This document shows, piece after piece, positions 1 to 9,972 of a stretch of 64,000 nucleotides of DNA (its first letter is position 1; each line of letters opens with the position of its first letter). The position numbers and the translations under genes were made by a program. This DNA is from Micromonospora sp. AMSO31t (GTDB lineage: Bacteria; Actinomycetota; Actinomycetes; Mycobacteriales; Micromonosporaceae). Location: positions 1-64,000 of the forward strand of contig NZ_WBKT01000002.1 of NCBI RefSeq assembly GCF_008868175.1, in the 5' to 3' direction. The notes beneath the pieces are model-generated. The model had not been told where the DNA came from. It made no database searches and saw only the letters and a program-made list of their open reading frames with translations.

Positions 1-361
1 GACGCCGGTGGGCGGGCAACGAACGCTCCTGACCTGCTGGGATATGGCTGGCGAGACGACGCCGACCCATGACCCTGCCGTCCGCCCTGCGCGACCGCCA
101 ACGCTCCGACCGCGGAGGTGACCGGGATCACCACCAGGCAGGCACGCGGCGGCCGAAGCAGCCATCAAACCGACATGTCGGACGAGTGCACCGATGCGGT
201 GGAGGCCATCGCGCTGCCGCGGCTCGCCGAGCCAGCAGTACGTCATCCGGTAACACCACGCCGTCGAGTGCGGCATCAACCAGCTCAAACGCGGTCAGAG
301 CCTCCCCGGCGATCCTTTCCGAGGAGGCTCTGACCACTGCTGGCGGACCGGTGCGGCTATC
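1..361. other. Non-coding stretch at left edge
   Basis: No convincing gene. Short open frames on both strands are arginine-rich with no family signature. The only clear structure is the inverted repeat at 293-335 behind the protease gene. Confidence 0.4.
293..335 (-). terminator. Putative intrinsic terminator of the subtilase gene
   Basis: A perfect 13-bp inverted repeat (GGTCAGAGCCTCC and its complement) with a 17-base loop starts 26 bases past the protease stop codon. There is no long U tract, which is usual for actinomycete terminators. It would work for the minus-strand transcript. Confidence 0.6.
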
Positions 362-3300
362 TCAGAGGCGCGGGTCCTCCTGGATCTTCAGGGCGTTGAG
401 GATCGGGTCGCTCTCGCCCTTCTCGCGGCGAAGCTCGATCGTCAGATCGCCACCGGCATGCTCGACGGTGACCGTGTTCATGTCCGCGGTCAGCGCACCC
501 ACCTTCGCCTGCACGTCGTGGTCGTAGAGCACGATCTTGCCGTCGGCCAGAACGTCGAAGGCACGCTTGCCGGCCTTGACCTTCTCGATCTCCGCGAAGT
601 CGAGGCCGATCCGGTACGTCCCGGCGGGGGCGTTCTTGAACACGTAGCTGAACGTCTCGCCGGTCCGCTGGGTGCGGAACAGCGCGTCGTCCTCGGTGCC
701 GGCGATGTCGGCCTTGGTGGTACGGGCCTTGCCGCCGACGTAGCCCCACGGCGACGAGCCGAGTTGCTGGTCGGGCGACCAGACGAAGCCGTCGGTGCCG
801 GCGTACCCGGATCCGCCCACGTCGACGCCCTTCCAGTAGGCCGAGGTCGCCAGGCGGACCGGCTTGAGCTGGGCCTCGCCCTTGCCGGCGTTCGACGCCA
901 CGAGCACGTCCCCGACGAGCACACCGGGCTCGACGCCGGCGTTGTCGGCCGTCGCCGTGACCGTGGTGGACTCGCCGGCCGCGAGCGTGACCGTGCCGGT
1001 TGCGGCCGCGCCCGTGAGGGTCAGCCATGGAAGGTCGGCGGCCTCGTGCCCGCCGTCGCTGGTGCGTTTCTGCTCGCTGAGCCGCACCTCGAGTGGGGCG
1101 GAGCCGGTGTTGGTAACGGTCACGCCGGCCGTCGCCTTCTGGCCCTTGTCGAGGAGCCAGTCGAGGTCACCTCCGGTGACGGTGGCGATGCCCGTGGTCA
1201 ACGCCGTGTCGACCATCTCGGCCTGATCCTTCTTGGCGATGGTCACCGGGTGGCTGGCGGTGACGTAGTTCGGCGCCTCGACCTGCACGGTGTTCTCGCC
1301 GACCAGCGCCTGAGCCTTCCACCGGCCCTTCGCGTCGGCCGTGATGACCCGCTCACCGTTCGGCCCCTTGAGCGTGACGATCGCGCCCTCGATCGGCTTG
1401 CCGTCGTTCTTGTCGGTGACGGTGCCCTCGATCGTGCCCGCGGCCGGGAGGGTGTACTCCAGCCCCAGGCCGGCCTTCAGGATGGGCTGGTTGAAGGAGT
1501 ACTGGCCCGCGGGGTTGTGCGTCAGGCTCTCCACACCGACCGTGGCCGACGACCCCCGGGTGAGGGGGTTGTCGCCGCCGACGCCGTCGCCGTACCCGAT
1601 CTGGATCCGGCCGTCGGCGATCAGGGTGACCGAGAAGCTCACGCGAGCCGACTGGTCGCTGTAGAAGGTGGCGTTGCGCCACTCGATCACCTCAGCGGCC
1701 AGGCCGTCCACCTGGATGGTGCCGAAGTAGATGCCCGCCTCGTCGTCGACGACCAGGTCGTCCCACAGCGGATAGATCGCGTCGAACGCGTATGGCGACG
1801 GCAGCTCCGTGTTGTTTCCCACGGCGCTGGCCTGGTCGAAGATCAGCTGGCCGTTCGTCGTCACGCACACGCCGTCCCAGGCCGTGTCGTAGAACGGGAA
1901 CAGGAAGCTGGAGTCGAACCACAGCACGCCACAGACGTCATCGCCGTGCCACCCGGACTCCTGCGCGCCCTGGCGGTACAGCCCGTCGGTCACCTTCATC
2001 GAGTAGGAGCGACCGGCGGGGGCCACCGGCACGGGGCCCGGCTCCGGCTGCTCGGGCTGGGGCTCCGGCTCCGCCGTGTCTGCGCGCGGGTCGAGCGTCA
2101 CCCGCAGCGCGGCAATGGTCGGGGCCTTCAGGCCCTTCGAGCCCCGCAGCTCCACGGTCAGCGGACCGCCCTCGTGCTCAACAACGGCGGTGCGCCAGTC
2201 GGCGGCGTTCGGCCCCACGGCCGCGGCCGCGTCGTACGCGTAGTCCGTCAGCGTTCCGTCCACGAGGACGTCGAACACCCGCTTGCCCCTGGCCACCTTC
2301 TCGATCTCGGCGAACCCGAGATCGATCGCGTAGGTGCCCTTGGGCGCGTCGGGGAAGCGGTAGAACAACTGCTTGTCCGCCGTGGTGCGCTGCGACTGGA
2401 ACAGGGCGTCGTCCGTCGTACGTTCGATCCCGGACGTCGTGGAGGCGACCTTCGTCTTCCCCTCGTAGCCCCACGCCCCCTTGCCGGCGGCCTGGTCCCC
2501 GGACCAGGTGTAGCCGGAGCCGTCGGTGAACTTCGAGCCGCCGGCGTTGACGCCGACCTGGTACTTCGTGGTCGTGAGCGTCACCGGGACGTAGGTCTTG
2601 GACTGGCGTCCGGAGTCGGACCTCACCACGATGTTCGCGCCGAGGACTCCGGGCTCGGCGTCCTTCGAGGAGATCGAGACCTTGACGGTCGTCGACTGAC
2701 CCGGGGCGAGGGTGCCGCCGGTCGAGGAGAGCGACAGCCACGGCAGGTCGGTGAGCAGGTCGTCCTCGACGTCGACCAGCACGACGTCATCGGCGACCTG
2801 GTCGGCCGCCCACAGCGCGCCGGTCGAGTCGGTCTCGAGGCCGCCGCCCTGGCCCGCCTTCTGGCCCGGGAACCACCACGCGTTCACCAGCGAGCAGTCG
2901 TCGGGGTCGACCTGCAGCAGGCGGGTGGGCCTGTTCGAGGTGAGGTCGGTGTACCAGATGGTGTCGGACGCCTGGTTGTAGGCCAGGCCCATCACCTCGG
3001 GCAGCGGCGGGGCGCAGAAGGACAGCAGCGCCCCCGCGTTGTCGTGCGACGTCCCGGCGACGGTGCCGATCATGCCGTTCGCCCGGCCGCCGACGTAGAA
3101 CACGTCCTCCGCCGGGTTGTAGGCGAGGCCGGTCAGCTGCAGCGTGGACCAGTCACCCTTGATCTGCCGGGTCTCCTTCCCGGTCTTCCGGTCGAAGCAG
3201 TGGATGTAGCTGGCCGGGCTGTCCTCCATCTGGCACATGTCACCGGTCTTGGTGTCGAGCGCCATGTCGAACGCCCGGTACGCGGGGTTCCACGACGCGT

Positions 3301-6300
3301 CGAAGACCTTTCCGGTCGGCTTGCCCGTCACCGTGTAGGCGGTGTTGGTCCGCTTGTTGTAGTCGTGGACCCAGACGTCGCCGTCGTACCCGACGCCGGA
3401 GGGCTCCTTCTCCTGGATGGTGCCCGGGATGGCGATCCGGGTGATGACCTCACCGCCGGAGGTCACGCCGACCTTGCCGGCCGCCTGTGCTTCCGCGGCC
3501 TTCGCCGTCGCCGCCTTGCCGTCGACGTTCGACGGCTTCATGCCGCTCGCACCGGCCTTCCACGCGGTGAGGTCGATCGTGCTGGCCGCACCCGTCCCGG
3601 TGCGCGCGGTGGCGCCGGTGGCGTCAAGCTCGGGGTGGCGCGCGGCCTCGCCCAGGTCGTACGTGAGCGGGGCGGAACCGGTGTTGGTCAGCGTCAGCGA
3701 GCCGACGCCGTTCTGGTCGGTGCCCAGCAGCGCGTCGAGGCCGTCGGCCTTCAGGCCGGCGACACCCGTGGTCAGGCGCGCGTCGATCTTGGCGTTCGCG
3801 TAGAGCTTGTCGAGGGAGAAGGGGTACGCCGCGGTCGTGTAGTTCGGCGCGTCGACCGTCATGGTGTAGTCGCCGACCGGAAGCTGGCGGTGCACGATGC
3901 CCGTCCCGTTGGTCGTGACCGCCTCGACGAGCCCGCTCTTGTTCGTGAAGGAGACCTTGGCCCCGGCCACCGGCAGCCCGTCGTTCTGGTCGACGACTGT
4001 CGCATCGAGGTACCCGAAGTCAGGCATGTCGTAGGTGACGATCATCCCGTCGCGCAGCACCGGGGCGCTGTCGGAGAACCGGATGCCGTCGACGCCGGCC
4101 CAGCCCTGGATGCCGGTGATGCCGTGGGCGCCGGCGGTCACCGGGTCGTCGGTCCCGATGCCGTCGCCGTACCCGAAGATCACGGTGCCGGAGCGGGTGA
4201 GCGTGGCCGAATAGCTGACCGGCTCCGTGTACTCCGACCGGGTCGGGTAGGCCCAGAGCTTGGCGTTGCGGAACTCGACGACGAACGCGTCCTCGCCGTT
4301 GACCTTGGTGGCTGCCGTGAAGACGCCCCCGCCGGGGGCGAACTCGACGGGGGTCTGGACGTAGAACGGGAAGACGCCCGCACCGCCGCTGCCGGGTCCG
4401 GTGCCCTCGTCCGGGGTGATCACGCCGCGCAGGCTGACGCCGAGGGTGTCGTGGCTGCCGTTGTAGAGCGCGATCGGGAACGGCAGCTTCACCGTCGCCC
4501 ACACGCCGCCGGTGAACGCGACCGGGTCGGTGCCGCGCAGGTACTCGCCGTCGGAGACGGCGCAGCTGTAGCCGCCCTTGTCGACGACGAGCCCGACCGG
4601 GATCTCGCGCGACTCGTTCTGCGCGCCGACGGTCAGCGGGACCGTCGTGGGGGAGAAGCAGGCGTTGGGCTTGACGGTCAGCGTGTACCCGCCCTCGGGG
4701 ACGGCGCTGATCGTGAACGCGCCGTTGGCATCCGTGCGTACCGGCTTCAGCGGCGTGTCCTTGACGGAGACGTCGGCGTTCGGGACGGGCCGTTTCTTGT
4801 CGTCGACGACCCTGCCGCTGATGTCGTGCTTCGCGGCGGCCGTGAGCGGCAGCTTGACGGAGGTGTCCTGGCCGAGGGAGATCGTGACGTTGGCGGTCGC
4901 GGTCAGGTAGCCGAAGACCCTGGTGCTGAGCTGGTAGTCGCCGACCGGGAGGTTCGTCGTGAACCGGCCGTCCTTGTCGGTTCCGATCGACCGGCTGAAC
5001 GGCCCGCTGATCGTCACGTCGGCCGCGGGGACCGGAGCGCCGTCGGCGGTGACGACACCGGTCAGGGTGCCGCCCTGCCGGGGCGCGAGCTCGATCAGGC
5101 GGACGAGGTCGAGCCGGCCTTCGCCGTACTTGTTGTTGACGTCGGCGGTGCCGCCGCACTCGGTGTCGTCGACGTCGACGGCCGAGTCGGCGAGCAGGCG
5201 GCGGGTCTCATCGACCTGCCCGATGAGGGTCGGGTCGTAGCTCCACAGCGCCGCGACGGCCCCGGCGACGTGGGGTGCCGCCATCGACGTGCCGGACATC
5301 TCGGTGTAGCTGTTGTTCGGGTAGGACGAGCGGACGGCGGCGCCCGGAGCGGAGATCTCGGGCTTGATCCGGCCGCCTTCACCCTCGCCCTTGCGGGAGA
5401 ACGACGCGAGCGTGCCGTCCGACGAGTAGGCGCCGACGGAGTAGGCACTCTCGGCGGAGCCGGGCGAGGAGACGGTGTCACAGGCCGCGTACGGCGTGGT
5501 GTTGCCCGAGGACCAGACGCTGAAGATGCCCGCGGCGCTCCAGGCCTCGTCGATGGCCTGGAAGAAGTCGTCGAAGTTGTGTTCGAGGGTCTGACCCCAC
5601 GAGTTGTTGATGACGTGAGGGCGCTTGGACGGGTCCGGGCTGTTCCCGTTGACGTCGGTCGGGGCGAGCAGCCACCAGCCGGACTTGAGCAGCGACTCGA
5701 CGCCGCTGCTGTCGCAGCAGCCGTTAGTCGCGATCCACTGCGCGTCCGGGGCGACGCCGACGTGCTCGGTGCCGTCGTCGCCGACCATGGTGCCCATCGT
5801 GTGCGTGCCGTGTCCGTTGTCGTCGCACGGCGCGCCCGTGCACGTGCCCCGGGTGGCCATCCAGTTGTAGTTGTGGTCGACGGTGCCGTCCGGCTTCGTG
5901 CCGCGGTACTGGTGCATCAGGGCGGGGTGGTCGAACTGGACGCCCGAGTCGAGGTTGGACACGGTGATGCCCGCACCGGTGGCGCCCATGGCCCAGGCCT
6001 GCGGGGCGTGGATGGCGTCCAGACCCCACGTGGTGGTGCCCGCCTCGGCGGCGGCCTTCGGGGCGGCGGGGCGGGCAGCCTGGTCAGCCGGCGTCTTCTC
6101 GTCCACGGGCTCGACCAGCGCGACCTGCGGCGCCGCGTGGATCTCGGCGACCTGCCCGACCGAGGCGACGTCGAGCGCGAGCTTCTGCGTGCCGCCCTTG
6201 ACGAGCACGGCGTTGACGAGCGGGTAGGACGTGTACTTCACGCCCGCCGCGTCGAGCTCGGCGGCGACGGACGCCGCGGAACTCTTCGCTGCCGCTTTCA

Positions 6301-6550
6301 GCGCGTCGTAGACGAACTGACCGCGGGCGGTCCAGTTCGCGATCTTCTTGGCGGGGGCGAGATCGGCCGTGGTGTCGAACGTGATCCAGAAGTCGGAAGC
6401 CGGCTGCGTGCGGAAGCGATCCTTCAGGTTCGACGCGATCTTGTTGGCGGCCGCGCCGGGATCTGGCTCAGCGGCGGACGCCGGTGGTGGCTGGATCATG
6501 CTCAGGCCGACCGCTGCGGCCAGCGAAGCCGCGAGGGCTTTGAGTCTCAT
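362..6550 (-). CDS. Secreted multidomain S8 (subtilisin-like) serine peptidase
   Basis: A 2062-residue exported protease. The start is fixed by GAAGGA seven bases before ATG and by a Sec signal peptide ending near PPASAAEP. The S8 domain spans about residues 160-490 with the triad D201 (NLDSG), H247 (GHGTH) and S422 (GTSMAAP), and oxyanion-side Asn in SSGN. After it come carboxypeptidase-regulatory-like beta modules near residues 490, 575, 845 and 1703, and two malectin-like carbohydrate-binding modules near 1330-1485 and 1900-2060. The two malectin-like copies share the stretch DFAEIEK/GFAEIEK, so they are internal duplicates. A Pro/Glu linker sits near 1495. Family knowledge suggests extracellular protein degradation; the malectin-like modules suggest attachment to glycans or the cell wall. 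It is monocistronic, with a hairpin behind it. Substrate is unknown. Confidence 0.93.
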   Translation of the reverse strand: MRLKALAASLAAAVGLSMIQPPPASAAEPDPGAAANKIASNLKDRFRTQPASDFWITFDTTADLAPAKKIANWTARGQFVYDALKAAAKSSAASVAAELDAAGVKYTSYPLVNAVLVKGGTQKLALDVASVGQVAEIHAAPQVALVEPVDEKTPADQAARPAAPKAAAEAGTTTWGLDAIHAPQAWAMGATGAGITVSNLDSGVQFDHPALMHQYRGTKPDGTVDHNYNWMATRGTCTGAPCDDNGHGTHTMGTMVGDDGTEHVGVAPDAQWIATNGCCDSSGVESLLKSGWWLLAPTDVNGNSPDPSKRPHVINNSWGQTLEHNFDDFFQAIDEAWSAAGIFSVWSSGNTTPYAACDTVSSPGSAESAYSVGAYSSDGTLASFSRKGEGEGGRIKPEISAPGAAVRSSYPNNSYTEMSGTSMAAPHVAGAVAALWSYDPTLIGQVDETRRLLADSAVDVDDTECGGTADVNNKYGEGRLDLVRLIELAPRQGGTLTGVVTADGAPVPAADVTISGPFSRSIGTDKDGRFTTNLPVGDYQLSTRVFGYLTATANVTISLGQDTSVKLPLTAAAKHDISGRVVDDKKRPVPNADVSVKDTPLKPVRTDANGAFTISAVPEGGYTLTVKPNACFSPTTVPLTVGAQNESREIPVGLVVDKGGYSCAVSDGEYLRGTDPVAFTGGVWATVKLPFPIALYNGSHDTLGVSLRGVITPDEGTGPGSGGAGVFPFYVQTPVEFAPGGGVFTAATKVNGEDAFVVEFRNAKLWAYPTRSEYTEPVSYSATLTRSGTVIFGYGDGIGTDDPVTAGAHGITGIQGWAGVDGIRFSDSAPVLRDGMIVTYDMPDFGYLDATVVDQNDGLPVAGAKVSFTNKSGLVEAVTTNGTGIVHRQLPVGDYTMTVDAPNYTTAAYPFSLDKLYANAKIDARLTTGVAGLKADGLDALLGTDQNGVGSLTLTNTGSAPLTYDLGEAARHPELDATGATARTGTGAASTIDLTAWKAGASGMKPSNVDGKAATAKAAEAQAAGKVGVTSGGEVITRIAIPGTIQEKEPSGVGYDGDVWVHDYNKRTNTAYTVTGKPTGKVFDASWNPAYRAFDMALDTKTGDMCQMEDSPASYIHCFDRKTGKETRQIKGDWSTLQLTGLAYNPAEDVFYVGGRANGMIGTVAGTSHDNAGALLSFCAPPLPEVMGLAYNQASDTIWYTDLTSNRPTRLLQVDPDDCSLVNAWWFPGQKAGQGGGLETDSTGALWAADQVADDVVLVDVEDDLLTDLPWLSLSSTGGTLAPGQSTTVKVSISSKDAEPGVLGANIVVRSDSGRQSKTYVPVTLTTTKYQVGVNAGGSKFTDGSGYTWSGDQAAGKGAWGYEGKTKVASTTSGIERTTDDALFQSQRTTADKQLFYRFPDAPKGTYAIDLGFAEIEKVARGKRVFDVLVDGTLTDYAYDAAAAVGPNAADWRTAVVEHEGGPLTVELRGSKGLKAPTIAALRVTLDPRADTAEPEPQPEQPEPGPVPVAPAGRSYSMKVTDGLYRQGAQESGWHGDDVCGVLWFDSSFLFPFYDTAWDGVCVTTNGQLIFDQASAVGNNTELPSPYAFDAIYPLWDDLVVDDEAGIYFGTIQVDGLAAEVIEWRNATFYSDQSARVSFSVTLIADGRIQIGYGDGVGGDNPLTRGSSATVGVESLTHNPAGQYSFNQPILKAGLGLEYTLPAAGTIEGTVTDKNDGKPIEGAIVTLKGPNGERVITADAKGRWKAQALVGENTVQVEAPNYVTASHPVTIAKKDQAEMVDTALTTGIATVTGGDLDWLLDKGQKATAGVTVTNTGSAPLEVRLSEQKRTSDGGHEAADLPWLTLTGAAATGTVTLAAGESTTVTATADNAGVEPGVLVGDVLVASNAGKGEAQLKPVRLATSAYWKGVDVGGSGYAGTDGFVWSPDQQLGSSPWGYVGGKARTTKADIAGTEDDALFRTQRTGETFSYVFKNAPAGTYRIGLDFAEIEKVKAGKRAFDVLADGKIVLYDHDVQAKVGALTADMNTVTVEHAGGDLTIELRREKGESDPILNALKIQEDPRL

Positions 6551-6797
6551 GCGGGGTCCTTCGCCTACAGGGGTTGGTAGGGGTCGTGGCTCTCGTGCTC
6601 GTCGGCGTCGTGGGCGTCGCGGACGTCGGAGGCGCTGACGCGCGGCTCGCGCGACAGCTCGAGAGGTGGCTGGTGCTCGCTGGCGGAGTCGTCACCCGCG
6701 ACGGGTCGCTCAGCCATGCATTGGCCTACGGCTATGGATCATGCAGTCATGCTCGGCGGACGAGTGACCGCTCGCTATCCAGCGGATACGTCAATTT

Positions 6798-9700
6798 TCA
6801 CGACGCGTCGCCGAGGGAGTCCTCTTCCGCGAACACTCCGGCCTCCACTGCCTTGACCGCGAGCGCGGTCCGGGAGGTCACCTTCAGCTTGCGCATCGCC
6901 GCACGTAGCTGTTGATCGACCGTGGCCGGCGACTTGGCCAGGATCCGGCTGATCTCCCGGTTCGTCTTGCCGGCGACAACCAGTTGGACCACGTCGAGCT
7001 CGCGAGGTGACAGCTGGTCTCCGTACCCTCGTCGTCCGCCACGCCACAGTCGCGGGACCTCGGCGCCGTGTTCGCGAAGCCGCTGTGCGACACGGTCCGC
7101 ATCGCCGCGGGCTCCGAGCCTGAACAGTTGCTCGTACTGCGCGGCCAGCAGCTCTCGGCCCTGTTCGGTCTGGCCGTGCGCGATGAGCGCCTCGGCTTGA
7201 CGCCCGCGGGCGAGCATGGCGTCGTACGGGCGCGGCAACGCGCCCCAGGCGCGCGCCGCCCGACCGTATGCCGCCGCCGCGCGGGCGTGGTCTCCGGCTG
7301 CGGCGAGCAGCAGGGCGCGGCATACGGTGAGCGCGGCGCGAGGCGCGGGCGCCGTCCGGCCACGCAGTCCTCTGGCGAACTGGTCGCCCAGGCGGGTCGC
7401 GGCCTTCACGTCGCCCGCGGCGAGGTGCGCCTCGACCCGGGCGGGGACGAGGTCCGTCGCCCAGACCCAGATGCCCTTCCTCCGGACGGTGTCCATCGGC
7501 TCGTTCGTGACCTGCAGCGCCCGGGCGCTGTTTCCGTCCGTCAGCCACAGTCTGGCCAGCGCAGCGGCGGCCTCCATCGTGTCGTCGGCCGCGCCGAGAC
7601 GGGCAGACTCCTCGAGGACGAGCCGGAACTGCTCCTCCGCGGCGCGCCGCCGTCCGGCCGCGGCTGCCAGCCGGGCCGCGAGGCGAATGCTGCCGAGGTA
7701 GTGCGCCGGCCGGTCCCGGTCGGCATCGGCGAGTGCCGCGCTCCGCTCCGCGAGACCCTCCCACCGGCCGGTCAGCCAGGCCAGGTTGGCCTGTTCGAGT
7801 CGGACGTTGTGCTGCAACCGGGACGCCTGCTCGGCCTCGGCAAGGCGCATGGCCACGGCGAGGTGCTTCTCCGCGTCGGCGTACCGACCCCAGATCAGTG
7901 CACCGGTTCCGACATTCGCGTGGATGCGGGCCACGTCGAGACGCTCCGCCGAGGTCGCGCCGTCGGTGGGCAGGTCGGCGACGACGTCCCACGCCTCCTC
8001 TTCGCCGAGCATGAGCAACGCCGCGGCGCGGTTGCCGGCCAGGTTCAGCCGCTCCGCGGGAGAATCGAATGCGGCGGCGAGCTCGGCGGCGCGATCCAGC
8101 CAACGCCGGTGGGTCGACGCCGGCCACGGCCCCGCATAGGCCCATCCCAGATAGGTCATCGCCCGAGCCGCCTCGACCGGGTCATGGTCGAGGTTGGCCA
8201 CCGCCTGCTCCAGTTCGCCGAGTGCGGCCTGCGCCTCACCCCCGGTGATCAGGAGCCGACCCAGGGGGTTGCGGATCTCGGCCTGCTGGCGGGCGGAGAG
8301 TCCAGGGGTCTCCAGCACCGAGCGCAAGGTACGGATCACGCGGTGGTACACCTCGTCGACCGGTTCACGACGGCCCAGTGCGGCTACTCCGGCGATGCGC
8401 GCGACCCGTGCCCGATCCGCCGGCGGCAACACAGCCCACGACAACAGATCGACCAGCACGTCGACGGCCTTGGTGTGGTCACCCGAGGCCATGGCCAGCT
8501 CGGCAACCTGCTCGGCGTACCGCGCCCAGGACCGCGTCTCGCCCGCCTCACGGAAGTGGTGGGCAAGGCGTGCGACAGGCGGCGGATGGATGTCCTCCAA
8601 GGCGCGGCCGGCCAGCAGGTGGAAGTGTCTGCGGTCGGTCAACGGGATCGCTTCGTAGACAGCCGTGGCGGCCAGCACATGCCGGAACCGCCACTGGCCG
8701 CGGTCGTTTCCGTCGAGGATGCCGGCGTTGGCCGCCTCCGCGACGGCGCCTCGACACGCATCCGGTGGCAGCGCGGCGGTCATCGCGATCGTGGCCACCG
8801 ACGACCGCTCAGCCAACGTCGCCGCGGCTCGCAGCACCTGCTGCGCCGTCGGTGACAGCCTGCCCACCCGCTCCCGGGTGGAGTCGCGCACCGTCGGCGG
8901 CACCTGTAGCTCGCGCAGCTTCAGCCGGACCCACTGCCCGTCGCGGAAGACGAGGTCGGCACGGTCGCACATGAGGCGAACCGACTCCTCCAGCGCCAGC
9001 GGAACGCCACCGGTCCGCTCGTGCATGAACGTCGTGAACTCCTGCGATATCGGGTTGCCGTCCAGCATCGAGGACACCAGCGCTGCCGTGTCGTCGGGTC
9101 GCATGGGCGCCAGGGCGATCCTCAGCTGGGTCACGCCAGCGGGCAGCCGGGACGTCAGCCGCAGCAACAGCGACCCGGCGTCCACTTCCTCCGGTCGATA
9201 GGAGATCACGAGGCTCGGCCCGTCCGACTGCTGTCGGGAGGTGACGAACAGCAGGAACTCCAAGGTCACCTCGTCGGCCCAGTGAGCGTCCTCGAGCACG
9301 AGAACGTCGACCCGCAGGGCCCGCAGCAGCTCGTCCAGGGCGCGGAACAGGCGATGCCGGGCCGCCTTCGCATCGTCCAAGGGCGGCAATGCGGGCGGCA
9401 GGTCCGACGACCATTCAGGGAACAGGGGTCGTAACGCACCCGCAAGCTCGGTGAGCCGCAATCGGGACACCGGGCGGTCGATCCCGTGGAACGCGTCGAC
9501 GATCGGCCCCAACGTCAGCGACTCGCGAAGCGGTGGGCACACCGAGACCACGGCGGTGTGCTGGTCCGGCGCGGCCAACCACTCCCGCAGCAGTCGGCTC
9601 TTCCCGATCCCCGCCTCGCCCTCCACCAGCACGATCGCCGGTGGCCGGGCCAGGGCGCCCCGAAGGGCCGTCATCTCCCGATCACGACCCACGAAATGCG

Positions 9701-9875
9701 GCGTGGAAACCGTCGGTGAAGGCCGTTCGTCCTCGGGCGAGGGGTCGAGCATGCGTGATGATCTCGCTTTTTGCTGCTCGGGCGCAAGTAGCACCGCGGC
9801 GACTCCCGTTGCGGCGATCCTTTGCCGGAGTACCGAGGCGGCCGGGTTGCCCTCTCCCACTCCACCGGCGAGCAT
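6798..9875 (-). CDS. LAL-type LuxR family ATP-binding transcriptional regulator
   Basis: A large regulator of 1025 residues from ATG 9875, or 984 from ATG 9752; the second start (MLDPSPEDER) sits where homologues normally begin, but neither start has a strong ribosome binding site. A Walker A motif GEAGIGKS is at residues 86-93 of the long form, a Walker B-like LVLEDAHWAD follows, then a long helical middle part typical of the MalT/LAL class. A LuxR helix-turn-helix occupies about residues 955-1015 (LSPRELDVVQLV, TNREIS). It is divergent from the amino-acid transporter operon across about 100-220 bases, so it is the obvious candidate activator of that operon; this is inference. The effector is unknown. 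Confidence 0.9.
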   Translation of the reverse strand: MLAGGVGEGNPAASVLRQRIAATGVAAVLLAPEQQKARSSRMLDPSPEDERPSPTVSTPHFVGRDREMTALRGALARPPAIVLVEGEAGIGKSRLLREWLAAPDQHTAVVSVCPPLRESLTLGPIVDAFHGIDRPVSRLRLTELAGALRPLFPEWSSDLPPALPPLDDAKAARHRLFRALDELLRALRVDVLVLEDAHWADEVTLEFLLFVTSRQQSDGPSLVISYRPEEVDAGSLLLRLTSRLPAGVTQLRIALAPMRPDDTAALVSSMLDGNPISQEFTTFMHERTGGVPLALEESVRLMCDRADLVFRDGQWVRLKLRELQVPPTVRDSTRERVGRLSPTAQQVLRAAATLAERSSVATIAMTAALPPDACRGAVAEAANAGILDGNDRGQWRFRHVLAATAVYEAIPLTDRRHFHLLAGRALEDIHPPPVARLAHHFREAGETRSWARYAEQVAELAMASGDHTKAVDVLVDLLSWAVLPPADRARVARIAGVAALGRREPVDEVYHRVIRTLRSVLETPGLSARQQAEIRNPLGRLLITGGEAQAALGELEQAVANLDHDPVEAARAMTYLGWAYAGPWPASTHRRWLDRAAELAAAFDSPAERLNLAGNRAAALLMLGEEEAWDVVADLPTDGATSAERLDVARIHANVGTGALIWGRYADAEKHLAVAMRLAEAEQASRLQHNVRLEQANLAWLTGRWEGLAERSAALADADRDRPAHYLGSIRLAARLAAAAGRRRAAEEQFRLVLEESARLGAADDTMEAAAALARLWLTDGNSARALQVTNEPMDTVRRKGIWVWATDLVPARVEAHLAAGDVKAATRLGDQFARGLRGRTAPAPRAALTVCRALLLAAAGDHARAAAAYGRAARAWGALPRPYDAMLARGRQAEALIAHGQTEQGRELLAAQYEQLFRLGARGDADRVAQRLREHGAEVPRLWRGGRRGYGDQLSPRELDVVQLVVAGKTNREISRILAKSPATVDQQLRAAMRKLKVTSRTALAVKAVEAGVFAEEDSLGDAS

Positions 9876-9972
9876 CGACTATTTGGATGCTCACCCCGCA
9901 AAGCATTCGGGCTGTTCATGCTGCCTGATCCCGGATAGATTCCCCGCCATCGTCTCAGGCAGGAGGTTTCCG

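Noticed and set aside
458-6580. A 2040-codon open frame on the plus strand opposite the subtilase.
   Set aside because: Its product is Arg/Gly/Val-rich with no domain, and the minus strand has a complete protease with signal peptide and catalytic triad. It is a GC-skew shadow.
9451-9972. N-terminal extension of the substrate-binding lipoprotein.
   Set aside because: AGGAGG and GTG at 9973 plus the lipobox fix the start; the upstream part overlaps the LAL regulator.
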